A stretch of 15,160 nt of DNA from an uncultured Clostridia bacterium (lineage in GTDB: Bacteria; Bacillota; Clostridia; Oscillospirales; Acutalibacteraceae). Under the pieces are notes generated by a model. It saw only the letters and a list, made by a program, of their open reading frames with translations, did not search any database and was not told where the DNA came from. Positions within the stretch are counted from its first letter, which is position 1, and each line of letters begins with the position of its first letter. Made by a program: the position numbers and the translations under genes. The stretch lies in assembly GCA_937901145.1 (NCBI GenBank), contig CALCHE010000114.1, forward strand, positions 1 through 15,160, in the 5' to 3' direction. Positions 1 to 8,280 of this stretch are shown one piece after another.

Positions 1-55
1 CCTCTCCTTTCAGGAAAGACTGCAAAGCGGCAGGGTAGGGTCACCCCTCCCTACC
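1..55. repeat. GC-rich inverted-repeat fragment at window edge
   Basis: GGTAGGG at 34-40 and CCCTACC at 49-55 form a 7-bp inverted repeat around an 8-nt loop. The preceding bases include CTTTCAGG, which also occurs in the repeat at the other end of the window. This looks like the tail of an interspersed intergenic element cut by the window edge. No run of T follows, so a terminator role is not supported. Membership of a defined repeat family is inference. Confidence 0.4.
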
Positions 56-113
56 ATAGTCAATTTGTTAATTTGGCGGTGTATTGCTTTCTTGCTTCCC
101 GAAGCCTTCTACG

Positions 114-155
114 CCACTTTGCGTTTTGCACTTTGCACTTTGCACTTTACATTTA
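114..155. repeat. Imperfect 7-bp tandem repeat (GCACTTT)
   Basis: Three exact copies of GCACTTT lie at 128-148. They are flanked by the degenerate copies CCACTTT (114-120) and GCGTTTT (121-127) and followed by ACATTTA. The array lies in the untranslated region upstream of the YqzL-like gene. The count could vary by replication slippage; no function is evident. Confidence 0.75.
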
Positions 156-186
156 TTAAACTTCCGCATTATTCTCACTTTTCTGC

Positions 187-206
187 AAATGATATGTGTA
201 TCATTT
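187..206 (+). promoter_or_regulatory. Leader hairpin upstream of the repair operon
   Basis: AAATGATA (187-194) and TATCATTT (199-206) form a perfect 8-bp inverted repeat around the loop TGTG, six bases before the GAGGTG ribosome binding site of the first gene. The ten bases GGCGGTGTAT at 75-84 recur at 3808-3817, where they run straight into CATTTTTT, and AAATGATAT recurs at 15101. It is therefore probably a fragment of an interspersed repeat rather than a dedicated operator. I do not see a convincing -35/-10 pair between 1 and 224. Confidence 0.4.
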
Positions 207-223
207 ACAGTGAGGTGTCAGAA

Positions 224-421
224 ATGAACAAAAAAGATTTATGGAATATTTTTATGAAAACAGGCAAGGTCTCCGATTACCTTCGCTATAAAAACGCATC
301 AGACAGCTATAACGGTAGTCTTGACTCAATGGATATGGAGGCCGCCGAAGAATTTTATCTCAACAACCCCCACGCAGAGGAGCTTGAATATGACGATTTT
401 GACGGATGGTATAATAATTAA
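224..421 (+). CDS. YqzL-like small protein
   Basis: This 65-residue acidic protein starts MNKKDLWNIFMKTGKVSDYL, resembling the short YqzL family, whose members begin with a similar W-x2-F-x2-TG-x2-x-YL pattern. In Bacillus subtilis yqzL lies just before recO, exactly as here, so position and sequence agree. The function of the family is unknown. I chose ATG 224 because GAGGTG (212-217) sits six bases upstream and the family resemblance begins there; the open frame extends back to 65 but that part is low-complexity repeat sequence. The C-terminus is rich in Asp, Glu and Tyr. The gene overlaps recO by 32 bp, which implies coupled translation. It is slightly longer than the Bacillus protein. Confidence 0.72.
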   Translation: MNKKDLWNIFMKTGKVSDYLRYKNASDSYNGSLDSMDMEAAEEFYLNNPHAEELEYDDFDGWYNN

Positions 422-1127
422 CGAAAAGCCTCTCAAGGACAAGGACAAAATAATTACCGTCCTCACCCGTGAAAGGGGCGTTATCAGCATCTTCGCTAAC
501 GGCGCCAAGACAGGAAAGCACAGCAGTGCCACCAGCCTTTTAGCCTACTCCGACCTTTCCGTGGCAAGCACCAGAGGTGACTCATACGTGCTTAAGGATG
601 CAGTACCCAAACAGGTGTTTTTCCGTCTGCGTGAGGATCTGACGGTGCTTTCTCTGGCTCAGTATTTCGCTGAGCTTACATACGAGCTCTGCCCCCGTGA
701 GGATAAAGCTGACGAGGAGCTTTCCCTCATTCTGAATTCCCTTCATCTTCTCTGCGACGGTAAAAAAGATATTTCTCTCATAAAGAGTGTCACCGAGCTC
801 CGTCTTCTCACTCTGGCAGGCTATATGCCGGCCGTGGAATGCTGCTGTGAGTGCGGATGCGACTTCACCGAGGATGAAATTTTCTTCGACTGCAGTACGG
901 GTGAATTTTTCTGCGGTAAATGTAAAGCAGGAAAAAGACTTATCCCTTGCTCTCAGGGAGTGCTTACGGCGATGCGATATATCTGTCTTGCCCCCGGGAA
1001 TAAAATTTTCAGCTTTTCTCTTTCTCCCGACGGACTTTCCGCTCTGTCGGAAATCAGCGAAAGATATCTGAAAAGCATCACACGAAAGAAATTTAAAACA
1101 CTGGACTTTTATAAAAAAATGATATGA
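390..1127 (+). CDS. recO: DNA repair protein RecO
   Basis: RecO binds DNA and, with RecR, loads RecA onto SSB-coated single strands in the RecFOR recombination-repair pathway; it acts in the cytoplasm at gaps and stalled forks. The 245-residue product starts MTILTDGIIINEKPLKDKDK, the usual RecO OB-fold opening (TDGIV...DKI...LTxExG). It carries a zinc-ribbon with C152-x2-C155 and C175-x2-C178 in the helical C-terminal domain. Length is normal for the family. An upstream ATG at 321 is open in frame, but ATG 390 has AGAGGAG (376-382) at ideal spacing and matches the family N-terminus. The start lies inside the YqzL-like gene. The stop codon TGA at 1125-1127 overlaps the ribosome binding site of mutS2, so the three genes form one tight operon. 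Confidence 0.93.
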   Translation: MTILTDGIIINEKPLKDKDKIITVLTRERGVISIFANGAKTGKHSSATSLLAYSDLSVASTRGDSYVLKDAVPKQVFFRLREDLTVLSLAQYFAELTYELCPREDKADEELSLILNSLHLLCDGKKDISLIKSVTELRLLTLAGYMPAVECCCECGCDFTEDEIFFDCSTGEFFCGKCKAGKRLIPCSQGVLTAMRYICLAPGNKIFSFSLSPDGLSALSEISERYLKSITRKKFKTLDFYKKMI

Positions 1128-1137
1128 GGTTAATGCA

Positions 1138-3528
1138 ATGAATAAACATCATATTTCACTGGAACTCAATAAAGTACTCGCTCTGCTTACACAGTACACC
1201 TCCTGCGAGGACGCAAAATATATGGCAGAGCATTTAGAGCCCGAGACCAATTTAGCCTTAGCCAATGCTCTTTTAGGTCAGACAGAGGATGCCCACGCCC
1301 TGATGGCGAAATTCGGTGCGCCCTCCTTCGGCTCTCTTAAAAATGTAAATAACGCTCTCAGCCGTGCCAATGCGGGAAGCGTTCTGAATATGCGTGAGCT
1401 TTTAGACATAGCAGAGGTTCTCCGTGTCATCCGCTCGCTGAATGAGTGGAGAAGCAAAAATGCAGGTATCACCACACGGATTGACTCTCTCTTTTACTCC
1501 ATGTCCCCGAATAAGTTTCTCGAGGACAGAATCACCAATGCTATCATAAGCGAGGAGGAGATGAGTGACAATGCCTCCCCCGCCCTTTATGAAATCAGAA
1601 GAAAAATCCGTGCCGCCTCCTCAAAGGTAAGAGATCAGCTGGACAAGCTCACCAAATCTCAGTACTACCAGAAATTCTTACGCGACTCCATTATTACTAT
1701 GAGAAACGGCAGATATGTAGTCCCCGTTAAAATCGAGCACAGAAACGAAATCAGCGGTCTTGTCCACGACACGTCCTCCAGCGGTGCTACAGTTTTCGTG
1801 GAGCCAGCCGCAGTAGTGGAGGCCAACAACGAAATTAAGGTTCTTCAGGGCAAGGAAAGAGAAGAAATCGAACGAATCCTCGCTGAGCTTTCCGCAGAGG
1901 CAGGAGGCTTTTACGAGGGTATCAAGGCAAGCTACGAATGTGCCGTGGAGCTTAATCTTATCTTTGCCAAAGCAAAATTAGCTTACGCCATGAAGGCTAC
2001 GGTGCCTATTCTCAACGACGAGGGCATCATCGACCTTAAACAGGCAAGGCATCCCCTTATCGACCCGAAAAAGGTAGTTCCTACGGACATTATGCTCGGC
2101 GAAAAATTCGACACTCTCATCATCACAGGCCCCAATACAGGCGGTAAAACCGTCTCCATAAAAACCGTGGGTCTTATGTGTCTGATGGCTATGTGCGGAC
2201 TGATGCTTCCCGTAAAGGATCAGAGCCGTGTGAGTGTATTTGACAGAATACTCGCTGACATCGGTGACGAGCAGAGCATCGAGCAGTCTCTGTCCACCTT
2301 CTCGTCACACATGGTGAATATAATAAATATTATCGATGTGGCTGACGACAAATCCCTCGTTCTCATCGACGAGCTGGGTGCAGGCACAGACCCCATCGAG
2401 GGTGCGGCTCTGGCTATCTCCATTCTGGAAAGATTACACCATAAGGGTGCAAGAATAGCCGCCACCACTCATTATGCGGAGCTTAAGGCCTACGCCCTGC
2501 AGACCCCGGGCATAGAAAACGGCTCCTGTGAGTTCGATGTTTCCTCGCTCAAGCCCACCTACCGTCTTTTAATCGGTACCCCCGGCCGTTCAAATGCTTT
2601 CGCTATATCCCTTCGCTTAGGTATGGAGGAGAGCATTATCGACAGAGCCAAAGAGCTCGTTTCCAAAGAAAGCACACAGTTCGAAACTGTCATCGAAACA
2701 CTGGAAAAATCCCGACAGCAGTTCGAGGAGCAGACCAAAGAAGCCGAAGCACTCAAGGCTCAGGCTGAAATCGAAAAGGCTCAGGCTCAGAAATATAAGG
2801 ACAGCATCGAGGAGATGCGTCAGAAGGAGCTGGAAAAGGCTCAGAGTCAGGCACTCAAGATAGTCGAGCAGGCCAAGCGAAGCGCTTATGCCCTTACAGC
2901 TGAGCTGGAAAAGCTGAAAAAGGAAAGCGATAAAAATGCCGATAAGGCAGAAATGCTCCGCAGAGCAAAGCAGCTGATGAAAAAAGGTCTCGCTGACTTC
3001 GACGATATAACAAATCCCGTGGTAGCTGCCGTTATCGAGGATGAAAACTATGTTCTTCCCCGTCCTCTTAAGTTAGGCGACGAGGTATTCCTCGTGGATA
3101 TGGGTAAAACTGCCACCGTAACCGCTCTCGAGGACAGAAAGGGTAACATCGAGGTTCTGGCGGGCATTATGAAAATGCGCACTCCCCTTTCTAATATCAG
3201 ACTTGCCGAAAAGCAGAAGGCAAAGCAGAACAAAAACCGCAGTGTACCCAACAAAAAGGAACACGTTTTCTCTCCCGGCAGTGAGGCACAGACCCGCTGT
3301 GACCTGAGAGGTATGAACATCGAGGAGGGTATTCTCGAGCTCGAACGCTACATAGATCAGGCTCTCCGTCTCGGCCTCGGTGAAATCACCGTTATCCACG
3401 GCAAGGGTACAGGAGCTCTCAGAAAAGGCATACAGGAATACCTTCGTAAAAGCAGATATGTCAAATTCTTCCGTCTGGGTGTTTACGGTGAAGGCGAGAC
3501 AGGTGTAACTATCGTCACACTGAAATAA
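1138..3528 (+). CDS. mutS2: MutS2 family ATPase/endonuclease
   Basis: MutS2 proteins of Firmicutes lack the mismatch-reading domain of MutS. They are linked to suppression of homologous recombination and to ribosome-collision rescue. The 796-residue product has helical core domains first, then the ABC-type ATPase with Walker A GPNTGGKT (331-338) and Walker B VLIDELGAGTD (408-418). A long charged coiled coil follows at roughly 515-640, rich in K, E, A and Q, then a KOW-like linker. A complete C-terminal Smr domain begins at CDLRG (721-725) and has the HGKGTG loop at 754-759. Length matches the family. The start has TGAGGT (1125-1130) eight bases upstream, overlapping the recO stop. The gene ends operon transcription just before the inverted-repeat element at 3537. 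Nothing appears truncated. Confidence 0.96.
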   Translation: MNKHHISLELNKVLALLTQYTSCEDAKYMAEHLEPETNLALANALLGQTEDAHALMAKFGAPSFGSLKNVNNALSRANAGSVLNMRELLDIAEVLRVIRSLNEWRSKNAGITTRIDSLFYSMSPNKFLEDRITNAIISEEEMSDNASPALYEIRRKIRAASSKVRDQLDKLTKSQYYQKFLRDSIITMRNGRYVVPVKIEHRNEISGLVHDTSSSGATVFVEPAAVVEANNEIKVLQGKEREEIERILAELSAEAGGFYEGIKASYECAVELNLIFAKAKLAYAMKATVPILNDEGIIDLKQARHPLIDPKKVVPTDIMLGEKFDTLIITGPNTGGKTVSIKTVGLMCLMAMCGLMLPVKDQSRVSVFDRILADIGDEQSIEQSLSTFSSHMVNIINIIDVADDKSLVLIDELGAGTDPIEGAALAISILERLHHKGARIAATTHYAELKAYALQTPGIENGSCEFDVSSLKPTYRLLIGTPGRSNAFAISLRLGMEESIIDRAKELVSKESTQFETVIETLEKSRQQFEEQTKEAEALKAQAEIEKAQAQKYKDSIEEMRQKELEKAQSQALKIVEQAKRSAYALTAELEKLKKESDKNADKAEMLRRAKQLMKKGLADFDDITNPVVAAVIEDENYVLPRPLKLGDEVFLVDMGKTATVTALEDRKGNIEVLAGIMKMRTPLSNIRLAEKQKAKQNKNRSVPNKKEHVFSPGSEAQTRCDLRGMNIEEGILELERYIDQALRLGLGEITVIHGKGTGALRKGIQEYLRKSRYVKFFRLGVYGEGETGVTIVTLK

Positions 3529-3536
3529 TTCGCGAA

Positions 3537-3673
3537 AGTAGGGAACGGTCTTGACCGTTCCGACCATGAATATTTTTTGCACATAAAAGCAATATTCAAC
3601 TACAAAAAAAACGGTTGTTTATATTTATCGCCGTAAACCGGGAAACACGGAACGGTCAAGACCGTTCCCTACT
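3537..3673. mobile_element. MITE-like element with palindromic terminal inverted repeats
   Basis: Positions 3537-3561 and 3649-3673 are exact reverse complements over 25 bp. With one-base interruptions the match continues outward to about 3531 and 3679. Each 25-mer contains its own near-perfect palindrome, GGAACGGTC-TT-GACCGTTCC or its mirror. The 87-bp interior is AT-rich, carries further small inverted repeats (GAATATT at 3568 with AATATTC at 3591) and encodes nothing. No transposase or clear target-site duplication is visible. The element lies between the convergent ends of mutS2 and mfd, where its hairpins could also slow RNA polymerase from either side. Confidence 0.75.
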
Positions 3674-3707
3674 GTTGCGGCAATTAAAGATCAGCTAATG
3701 ATTTATG

Positions 3708-3783
3708 TCGCGGACGACCGATGGTCGCCCCTACGATTTGCCGTGATGTGGCGGTGATTTTGCGGACACGGATCGCCATGTCC
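3708..3783. repeat. Second inverted-repeat segment in the mutS2-mfd spacer
   Basis: Two hairpins are visible. CGACC-GAT-GGTCG lies inside the GC-rich stretch at 3710-3735, whose reverse complement begins CGTAGGGGCGACC, a type common in clostridial intergenic repeats. GGACACGG-ATCG-CCATGTCC lies at 3764-3783 with one mismatch. A further 6-bp repeat, TACAGA/TCTGTA, follows at about 3785-3802. None is followed by a T-run on the minus strand, so none is a clear mfd terminator. The rest of the spacer up to 3863 holds no supported gene. Confidence 0.5.
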
Positions 3784-3863
3784 ATACAGAAATGTATCTG
3801 TAAAAGTGGCGGTGTATCATTTTTTATTTCCAGAAATCTCACCCGCCGTTCCGCCTTCTGCAT

Positions 3864-6800
3864 TCATTCAGAAAGTGCTTCCACCAGCTCCTTCATCCCC
3901 TCCACGGGGCTGATGCCCTTAAGCCTGTAGGAAATGTAGGGACTCGTTTTGGCGGCACTTATCATCGCTTTACCTCTGAGTTTATGACCCACGGCAGCGA
4001 TATACTGAGGCTTCAGCTCATTGACGAAGGCTAAAAGCATAGTGTCCTGCTGTTTGATTTCATAAATGCCGAGCTTCGCCGCCTTCGAGCGCAAAAGTGC
4101 TACCTCCACCAGACCCTCCACAGCCTTGGGCGGGTCACCGAAGCGGTCAATGAATTCGTCGAGAACATCCATAGCGTCCTCTCCTGTTTCGATTTCAGCT
4201 ATTCTCTTATACATACCTATGCGATTTTTCACCGAGTCAATGTAACCCTCGGGAATATGGGCATCGACGGAAATATCGATAAGGCACTCCTGCTTTTCCT
4301 TAACCTCTACGCCTGTCTTTTCCTCCTCGATGGTTTCCGAAAGAATCTGCAGATACATATCGTAGCCCACAGCTTCCATATGGCCGTGCTGCTGTGCACC
4401 GAGAACATTACCCGCACCGCGGATTTCCAGGTCACGCATAGCGATACGGAAGCCCGAACCGAACTCGGTAAATTCTTTGATAGCGGAAAGTCGTCTCTGT
4501 GCGATTTCCGTTACCTCTTTATTTTTATTATAGGTAAAATAGGCGTAGGCACGGCGTGAGCTTCTGCCCACTCGTCCTCTTATCTGATGAAGCTGAGCAA
4601 GACCCATCCTGTCTGCATCCTCGATGATAAGAGTGTTTGCATTGGGAACATCCACACCTGTTTCGATGATGGTGGTGCAGAGAAGAATGTCGATTTCATT
4701 CTCCAGTAGCTTTCGCCATATTTCACTTAATTCGTCCTCACTCATTTTACCGTGTCCGATACCTATTCTCGCATCGGGAAGATACTTCCTTATCTCTGTC
4801 GCTCTTCTTTCGATAGAGTCAACACGGTTATGAAGATAATAAACCTGACCGCCACGGCGGATTTCTCTTTCCATAGCCTCGGCTAAAATTTCCATATCCT
4901 GAGGAACCACATAGGTCTGAACCGGGTATCTGCCCACGGGAGGAATTTCCAGAACAGACATATCCCTGATGCCTGTCATAGCCATATTGAGTGTTCGGGG
5001 AATAGGTGTAGCCGAAAGGGTGAGAACATCCACCAAGGGGAATTTTTCCTTCAGCTTTTCCTTCTGTGCCACACCGAAGCGCTGCTCCTCATCGACGATG
5101 AGAAGACCTAAATCTTTGAACTCCACACTTTTGGCGATGATGGAATGGGTGCCGACTATAATATCTATACTGCCTCTTTTGAGGGCCTTTTTTATTTTCG
5201 TTCTGTCTGACTGAGTTCTGAAGCGCGAAAGCATATCTATTTCTACAGGGAAGCCGTCAAAGCGCTTTTTTATGGTCTGAAAATGCTGAAAGGCCAATAT
5301 GGTGGTGGGAACGAGTATGGCACACTGCTTACCGTCAGCCACACATTTGAAAGCGGCGCGGAGTGCCACCTCAGTTTTTCCGAAGCCTACATCACCGCAC
5401 AGCAGTCTGTCCATAGGGCTCGGTCTTTCCATATCACGTTTGATTTCACTTACAGCCTCCAGCTGATCGTCGGTCTCCTCAAACTCAAAGCGTCTCTCAA
5501 AATCATTCTGCATATCCATATCCGGAGAGAAGGCAAAGCCCGGAGAATTAAGTCGTGCGGAATAAATCTTCGTAAGCTCTGCCGCCATATCCTTGACGGC
5601 GCTTTTTACTCTCGAACGGGTTTTCTTCCATTCATCACTTCCCAGGCGGTTAAGCTTAATTACCTTATCAGTATCCTTGGGGGAAATATACTTAGCGATA
5701 AGGTCGAGCTGTGTTACGGGAAGATAGAGCACATCTGTACCTCTGAAATTGATCTTTATGAAATCCTTTATCTTGCCCCCTACGGTCATGGTGGTAATTC
5801 CGTCGAAAATACCGATACCGTGGATGGCGTGAACCACATAATCACCGCGGGAAATTTCCTCCAGAGAGGTTATGCCCTTTCTGCCCTTAAAGGCAGGATT
5901 AACCTTTCTTTTCTGCTTTTCCACAGCTCTGCCGTAGGTAAACAGAGCAAATTTAAGGCTGTTATATTCGATACCCGAGGAGACACTGCCCGCAATTACA
6001 CTGACGGTCTTTTCTGGGAATTCGGCAGGAATTACAGGGAAATAATGACTCTTTATCCCTTCCGTTTCCAGATCATAGGCAAGCTCCTTCGCACTTTTTT
6101 CCGTGCCTGCCATAACAGCACAGGTAAAGCCCATTTTCATTAGCGGCTCCAGATCCTCCATAAGGAAGGAAAGGGTGCCGTCCCATCTTGATAAAAGTGA
6201 GGCGTTAACACTCACGAGAGCTTTAACAGGCGTATCAAAGGAGCCTCGGGCAAGATTATCCATATAAACGGTGCTGCCCTTTTCATAAAATGAGATAACC
6301 TCATTCCAGGTAAGGGTGAAGGTGTCGAGACCTTTGGTAAGTATACTTTCCTCAAAGAGGGCCTTTATATCCTCTGTAAAAAGAGCCGAAGCAGAATTGA
6401 ATTTCTGCTTTACCGAGGAGCTTTCACAGATGAAAATCAGACTGTCCTGCATATAATCGAAGACGGTTTCCTTTTCACTGTAGGCTAAAGAAATATATTT
6501 ATCGTTGGCGACACTCATAAAGCGGCTGAGCTTATCAATATCCTCATTTATCAGTGCTTTGGCCTTTACACTGCCCTTACCCTTGACAGAAGGCAGAAAA
6601 TTTTCAAGGCGTTTTTTCATTTCGTCCTGTGAATCGAAAAGCACCTCACGGGAGGGAGTTATTTTTACGGAGTCAAGATTTTCCTTTCTGCGCTGACTTT
6701 CCGTATCAAAGGAAGAAACAGAGTCAACAGTATCACCCCAGAATTCGATTCTGACGGGACTTTCATTTCCCGGTGGGAAAATGTCGAGTATACCGCCACG

Positions 6801-7322
6801 AAGAGAAAACTGTCCCGTGCCCTCTACCTGCTCGGTGCGGGTATAGCCTGCCGAAAGGAGTGCATTGACCGCCTCGTGAGTGGACAGCTCCTGTGAAACC
6901 TCGATTTTAAATGAGCGTTTCTGAAGCTCACTGCGGGGTATGGTAACCTGTACTGCCGCCTCAATACTGCACAGAGCGAAATTACATTCACCGTCTAAAA
7001 TATTAGTAAGCACACCCATTCTCTTCTGCTCGAAGTCCAGAGACTTACTCTCGCTTTCACGGAAGCGAAAATCACGGGCAGGATAAACCTGTGCACCGTC
7101 ACAGAAGGCAGAAATATCCTTACAAAGCTTGGTGGCTTCACCCTCATCGGCACAGATGATAAGTGCCTTTTTCCCTGTCTCTTTTACTATAGAAGAAATA
7201 TAGTGTGCTTTATGAATCCTGGAAAGACCGATAACGCCGAAAGGATGTACCCCCCGACGTATATTATCTTTAATTTTCAGATATTCTTCGCTTTTGCTGA
7301 GGATTTTTTCAAAAGCTGACAT
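3864..7322 (-). CDS. mfd: Transcription-repair coupling factor Mfd
   Basis: Mfd is a double-stranded DNA translocase that pushes stalled RNA polymerase off lesions and recruits UvrA. The 1152-residue product has normal family length. An N-terminal UvrB-like region comes first, then the CarD-like RNA-polymerase interaction domain starting near residue 485 (GDYVVH from 493). The SF2/RecG-like helicase has Walker A GDVGFGKT (643-650), the DEEQ box (744-747) and the SATPIPRTL motif. A C-terminal D7 domain follows. ATG 7322 is preceded by AAGGAGG at good spacing. The gene stands alone, divergent from the phosphatase gene and convergent with mutS2. A small hairpin lies just before its ribosome binding site. 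No frameshift or missing motif is seen. Confidence 0.97.
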   Translation of the reverse strand: MSAFEKILSKSEEYLKIKDNIRRGVHPFGVIGLSRIHKAHYISSIVKETGKKALIICADEGEATKLCKDISAFCDGAQVYPARDFRFRESESKSLDFEQKRMGVLTNILDGECNFALCSIEAAVQVTIPRSELQKRSFKIEVSQELSTHEAVNALLSAGYTRTEQVEGTGQFSLRGGILDIFPPGNESPVRIEFWGDTVDSVSSFDTESQRRKENLDSVKITPSREVLFDSQDEMKKRLENFLPSVKGKGSVKAKALINEDIDKLSRFMSVANDKYISLAYSEKETVFDYMQDSLIFICESSSVKQKFNSASALFTEDIKALFEESILTKGLDTFTLTWNEVISFYEKGSTVYMDNLARGSFDTPVKALVSVNASLLSRWDGTLSFLMEDLEPLMKMGFTCAVMAGTEKSAKELAYDLETEGIKSHYFPVIPAEFPEKTVSVIAGSVSSGIEYNSLKFALFTYGRAVEKQKRKVNPAFKGRKGITSLEEISRGDYVVHAIHGIGIFDGITTMTVGGKIKDFIKINFRGTDVLYLPVTQLDLIAKYISPKDTDKVIKLNRLGSDEWKKTRSRVKSAVKDMAAELTKIYSARLNSPGFAFSPDMDMQNDFERRFEFEETDDQLEAVSEIKRDMERPSPMDRLLCGDVGFGKTEVALRAAFKCVADGKQCAILVPTTILAFQHFQTIKKRFDGFPVEIDMLSRFRTQSDRTKIKKALKRGSIDIIVGTHSIIAKSVEFKDLGLLIVDEEQRFGVAQKEKLKEKFPLVDVLTLSATPIPRTLNMAMTGIRDMSVLEIPPVGRYPVQTYVVPQDMEILAEAMEREIRRGGQVYYLHNRVDSIERRATEIRKYLPDARIGIGHGKMSEDELSEIWRKLLENEIDILLCTTIIETGVDVPNANTLIIEDADRMGLAQLHQIRGRVGRSSRRAYAYFTYNKNKEVTEIAQRRLSAIKEFTEFGSGFRIAMRDLEIRGAGNVLGAQQHGHMEAVGYDMYLQILSETIEEEKTGVEVKEKQECLIDISVDAHIPEGYIDSVKNRIGMYKRIAEIETGEDAMDVLDEFIDRFGDPPKAVEGLVEVALLRSKAAKLGIYEIKQQDTMLLAFVNELKPQYIAAVGHKLRGKAMISAAKTSPYISYRLKGISPVEGMKELVEALSE

Positions 7323-7338
7323 AGTAAATCCTCCTTCG

Positions 7339-7367
7339 GGATGCGTACATCCGCAGGCTCTATTATA
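7339..7367 (-). promoter_or_regulatory. mfd leader: weak promoter candidate and 5'-UTR hairpin
   Basis: On the minus strand TATAAT at 7367-7362 is a perfect -10 hexamer, but the -35 position 17 bases upstream is only TTTATT, so the promoter is tentative. Between it and the AAGGAGG site the leader contains GGATG-TACG-CATCC (7352-7339), a 5-bp stem with a tetraloop, close enough to the ribosome binding site to influence translation. That role is inference. Confidence 0.4.
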
Positions 7368-7448
7368 TTACATTATGAACCTAAAATAAATAGTTTCACA
7401 GAAAAAAAATAAAAGTTTTACCGTACTGCAATTGAGTGCAGTTCTGTC

Positions 7449-7477
7449 TTGCCAACAGGACAACTAAGTGCTATAAT
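7449..7477 (+). promoter_or_regulatory. Sigma-A promoter of the phosphatase gene
   Basis: TTGCCA (7449-7454) and TATAAT (7472-7477) are separated by exactly 17 bases. A GGAAGGAG ribosome binding site (7486-7493) and ATG 7502 follow, giving a very short leader. Just upstream, ACTGCA-ATTGAG-TGCAGT (7425-7442) is a 6-bp inverted repeat positioned where an activator or repressor could bind. No other feature is seen in 7368-7448. Confidence 0.75.
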
Positions 7478-7501
7478 GAAAAAAAGGAAGGAGAGAGAAA
7501 T

Positions 7502-8221
7502 ATGGAAATACTTATCGTGCGCCACGGAGATCCCGACTACGAAAGAGATACCCTTACCTATAAAGGCATCGAGGAAGCCAGGCTTTTAGCCGAAAGGCTC
7601 GCAAAGCTTGAGGTAACGGACTTTTACTGTTCTCCCCTGGGCAGAGCTCAGAAAACCGCTTCCTACACTCTCGACAAGGTAGGCAGAACAGCGGAAACTC
7701 TTCCCTGGCTGACAGAGTTCGAGGGCAGAGTAAAGCAGGGCCTTTTCAGAAAAACCTCCTGTTGGGACAGACTCCCCTCCTACTGGACGGCACAACCCGA
7801 TTACTACTCCTATGACCGCTGGCACAGAGTCAGTCTGATGAGACAGGGCGGAGTTTACAAACAGTATAAAAAGGTCTGCGACGGTTTGGACGAGCTTCTG
7901 AAAAAATACGGCTATCACCATAAAGGAAAAATTTTCAGGGTAGAACAGGAAAGTCATGCACGGATAGTGCTTTTCTGCCATTTCGGAGTAGAGTCCGTTA
8001 TTCTCTCCCACATATTCGGTATTTCACCTATGGTTATGTGGCATAATTTCGTGGCACTTCCCACCTCCGTCACCCGTCTCGCCACCCAGGAAAGAGAAAA
8101 GGGAACGGCCATTTTCACCTGTATACAGTACGGTGACCTGAGCCACCTTTATGCGGGAAACCACGAGCCTTCATTCCAGGCGAGATTCTGCGAGTGCTAC
8201 TCGGACGACACGAGACATTGA
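7502..8221 (+). CDS. Histidine phosphatase superfamily protein
   Basis: The 239-residue product belongs to the phosphoglycerate-mutase-like histidine phosphatases, which transfer a phosphate through an active-site histidine. The signature RHG is at residues 7-9 (MEILIVRHGD), a second conserved arginine lies in YCSPLGRA (R48), and the second catalytic histidine is H160 in CHFG. The physiological substrate cannot be read from the sequence. It is longer than minimal family members because of an insert rich in Trp, Tyr and Arg at about 85-120. The start is ATG 7502 with GGAAGGAG nine bases upstream; an upstream in-frame ATG at 7436 lies before the promoter -10 and is rejected. No signal peptide is seen. 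It is monocistronic and ends at a terminator shared with the phage cassette. Confidence 0.88.
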   Translation: MEILIVRHGDPDYERDTLTYKGIEEARLLAERLAKLEVTDFYCSPLGRAQKTASYTLDKVGRTAETLPWLTEFEGRVKQGLFRKTSCWDRLPSYWTAQPDYYSYDRWHRVSLMRQGGVYKQYKKVCDGLDELLKKYGYHHKGKIFRVEQESHARIVLFCHFGVESVILSHIFGISPMVMWHNFVALPTSVTRLATQEREKGTAIFTCIQYGDLSHLYAGNHEPSFQARFCECYSDDTRH

Positions 8222-8249
8222 TACTGTGCAGCTGCCTCTAATAGTAAAA

Positions 8250-8280
8250 AGCCGCACCCATTTGGGTACGGCTCTTTTTT
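8250..8280. terminator. Bidirectional intrinsic terminator
   Basis: The stem AGCCG-C-ACCC with loop ATTT and return GGGT-A-CGGCT is flanked by AAAAA on the left and TTTTTT on the right. It therefore has a U-run for plus-strand RNA (phosphatase gene) and also for minus-strand RNA (phage cassette). The stop codon of the last phage gene (8279-8281) sits on the right-hand edge of the T-run, so the cassette ends precisely here. Confidence 0.88.

Noticed and set aside
114..155. CRISPR array
   Set aside because: Units are 7 bp, contiguous and without spacers. No CRISPR-like repeat-spacer pattern or tRNA cloverleaf was seen elsewhere in the window.
65..223. N-terminal extension of the YqzL-like gene from ATG 65
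   Set aside because: It would cover tandem repeats and a hairpin, has no family resemblance and no ribosome binding site; ATG 224 has a good site.
3541..3561. Dedicated mutS2 terminator
   Set aside because: The 9-bp stem with a 2-base centre is not followed directly by a T-run and is one arm of the inverted-repeat element.
3073..3582. 169-codon minus-strand open frame across the mutS2 end
   Set aside because: It is antisense to the conserved Smr domain and uses the MITE-like arm as its start region; no recognisable protein.
5283..6143. 286-codon plus-strand open frame inside mfd
   Set aside because: It is antisense to the intact and conserved Mfd helicase region; composition is that of a shadow frame.
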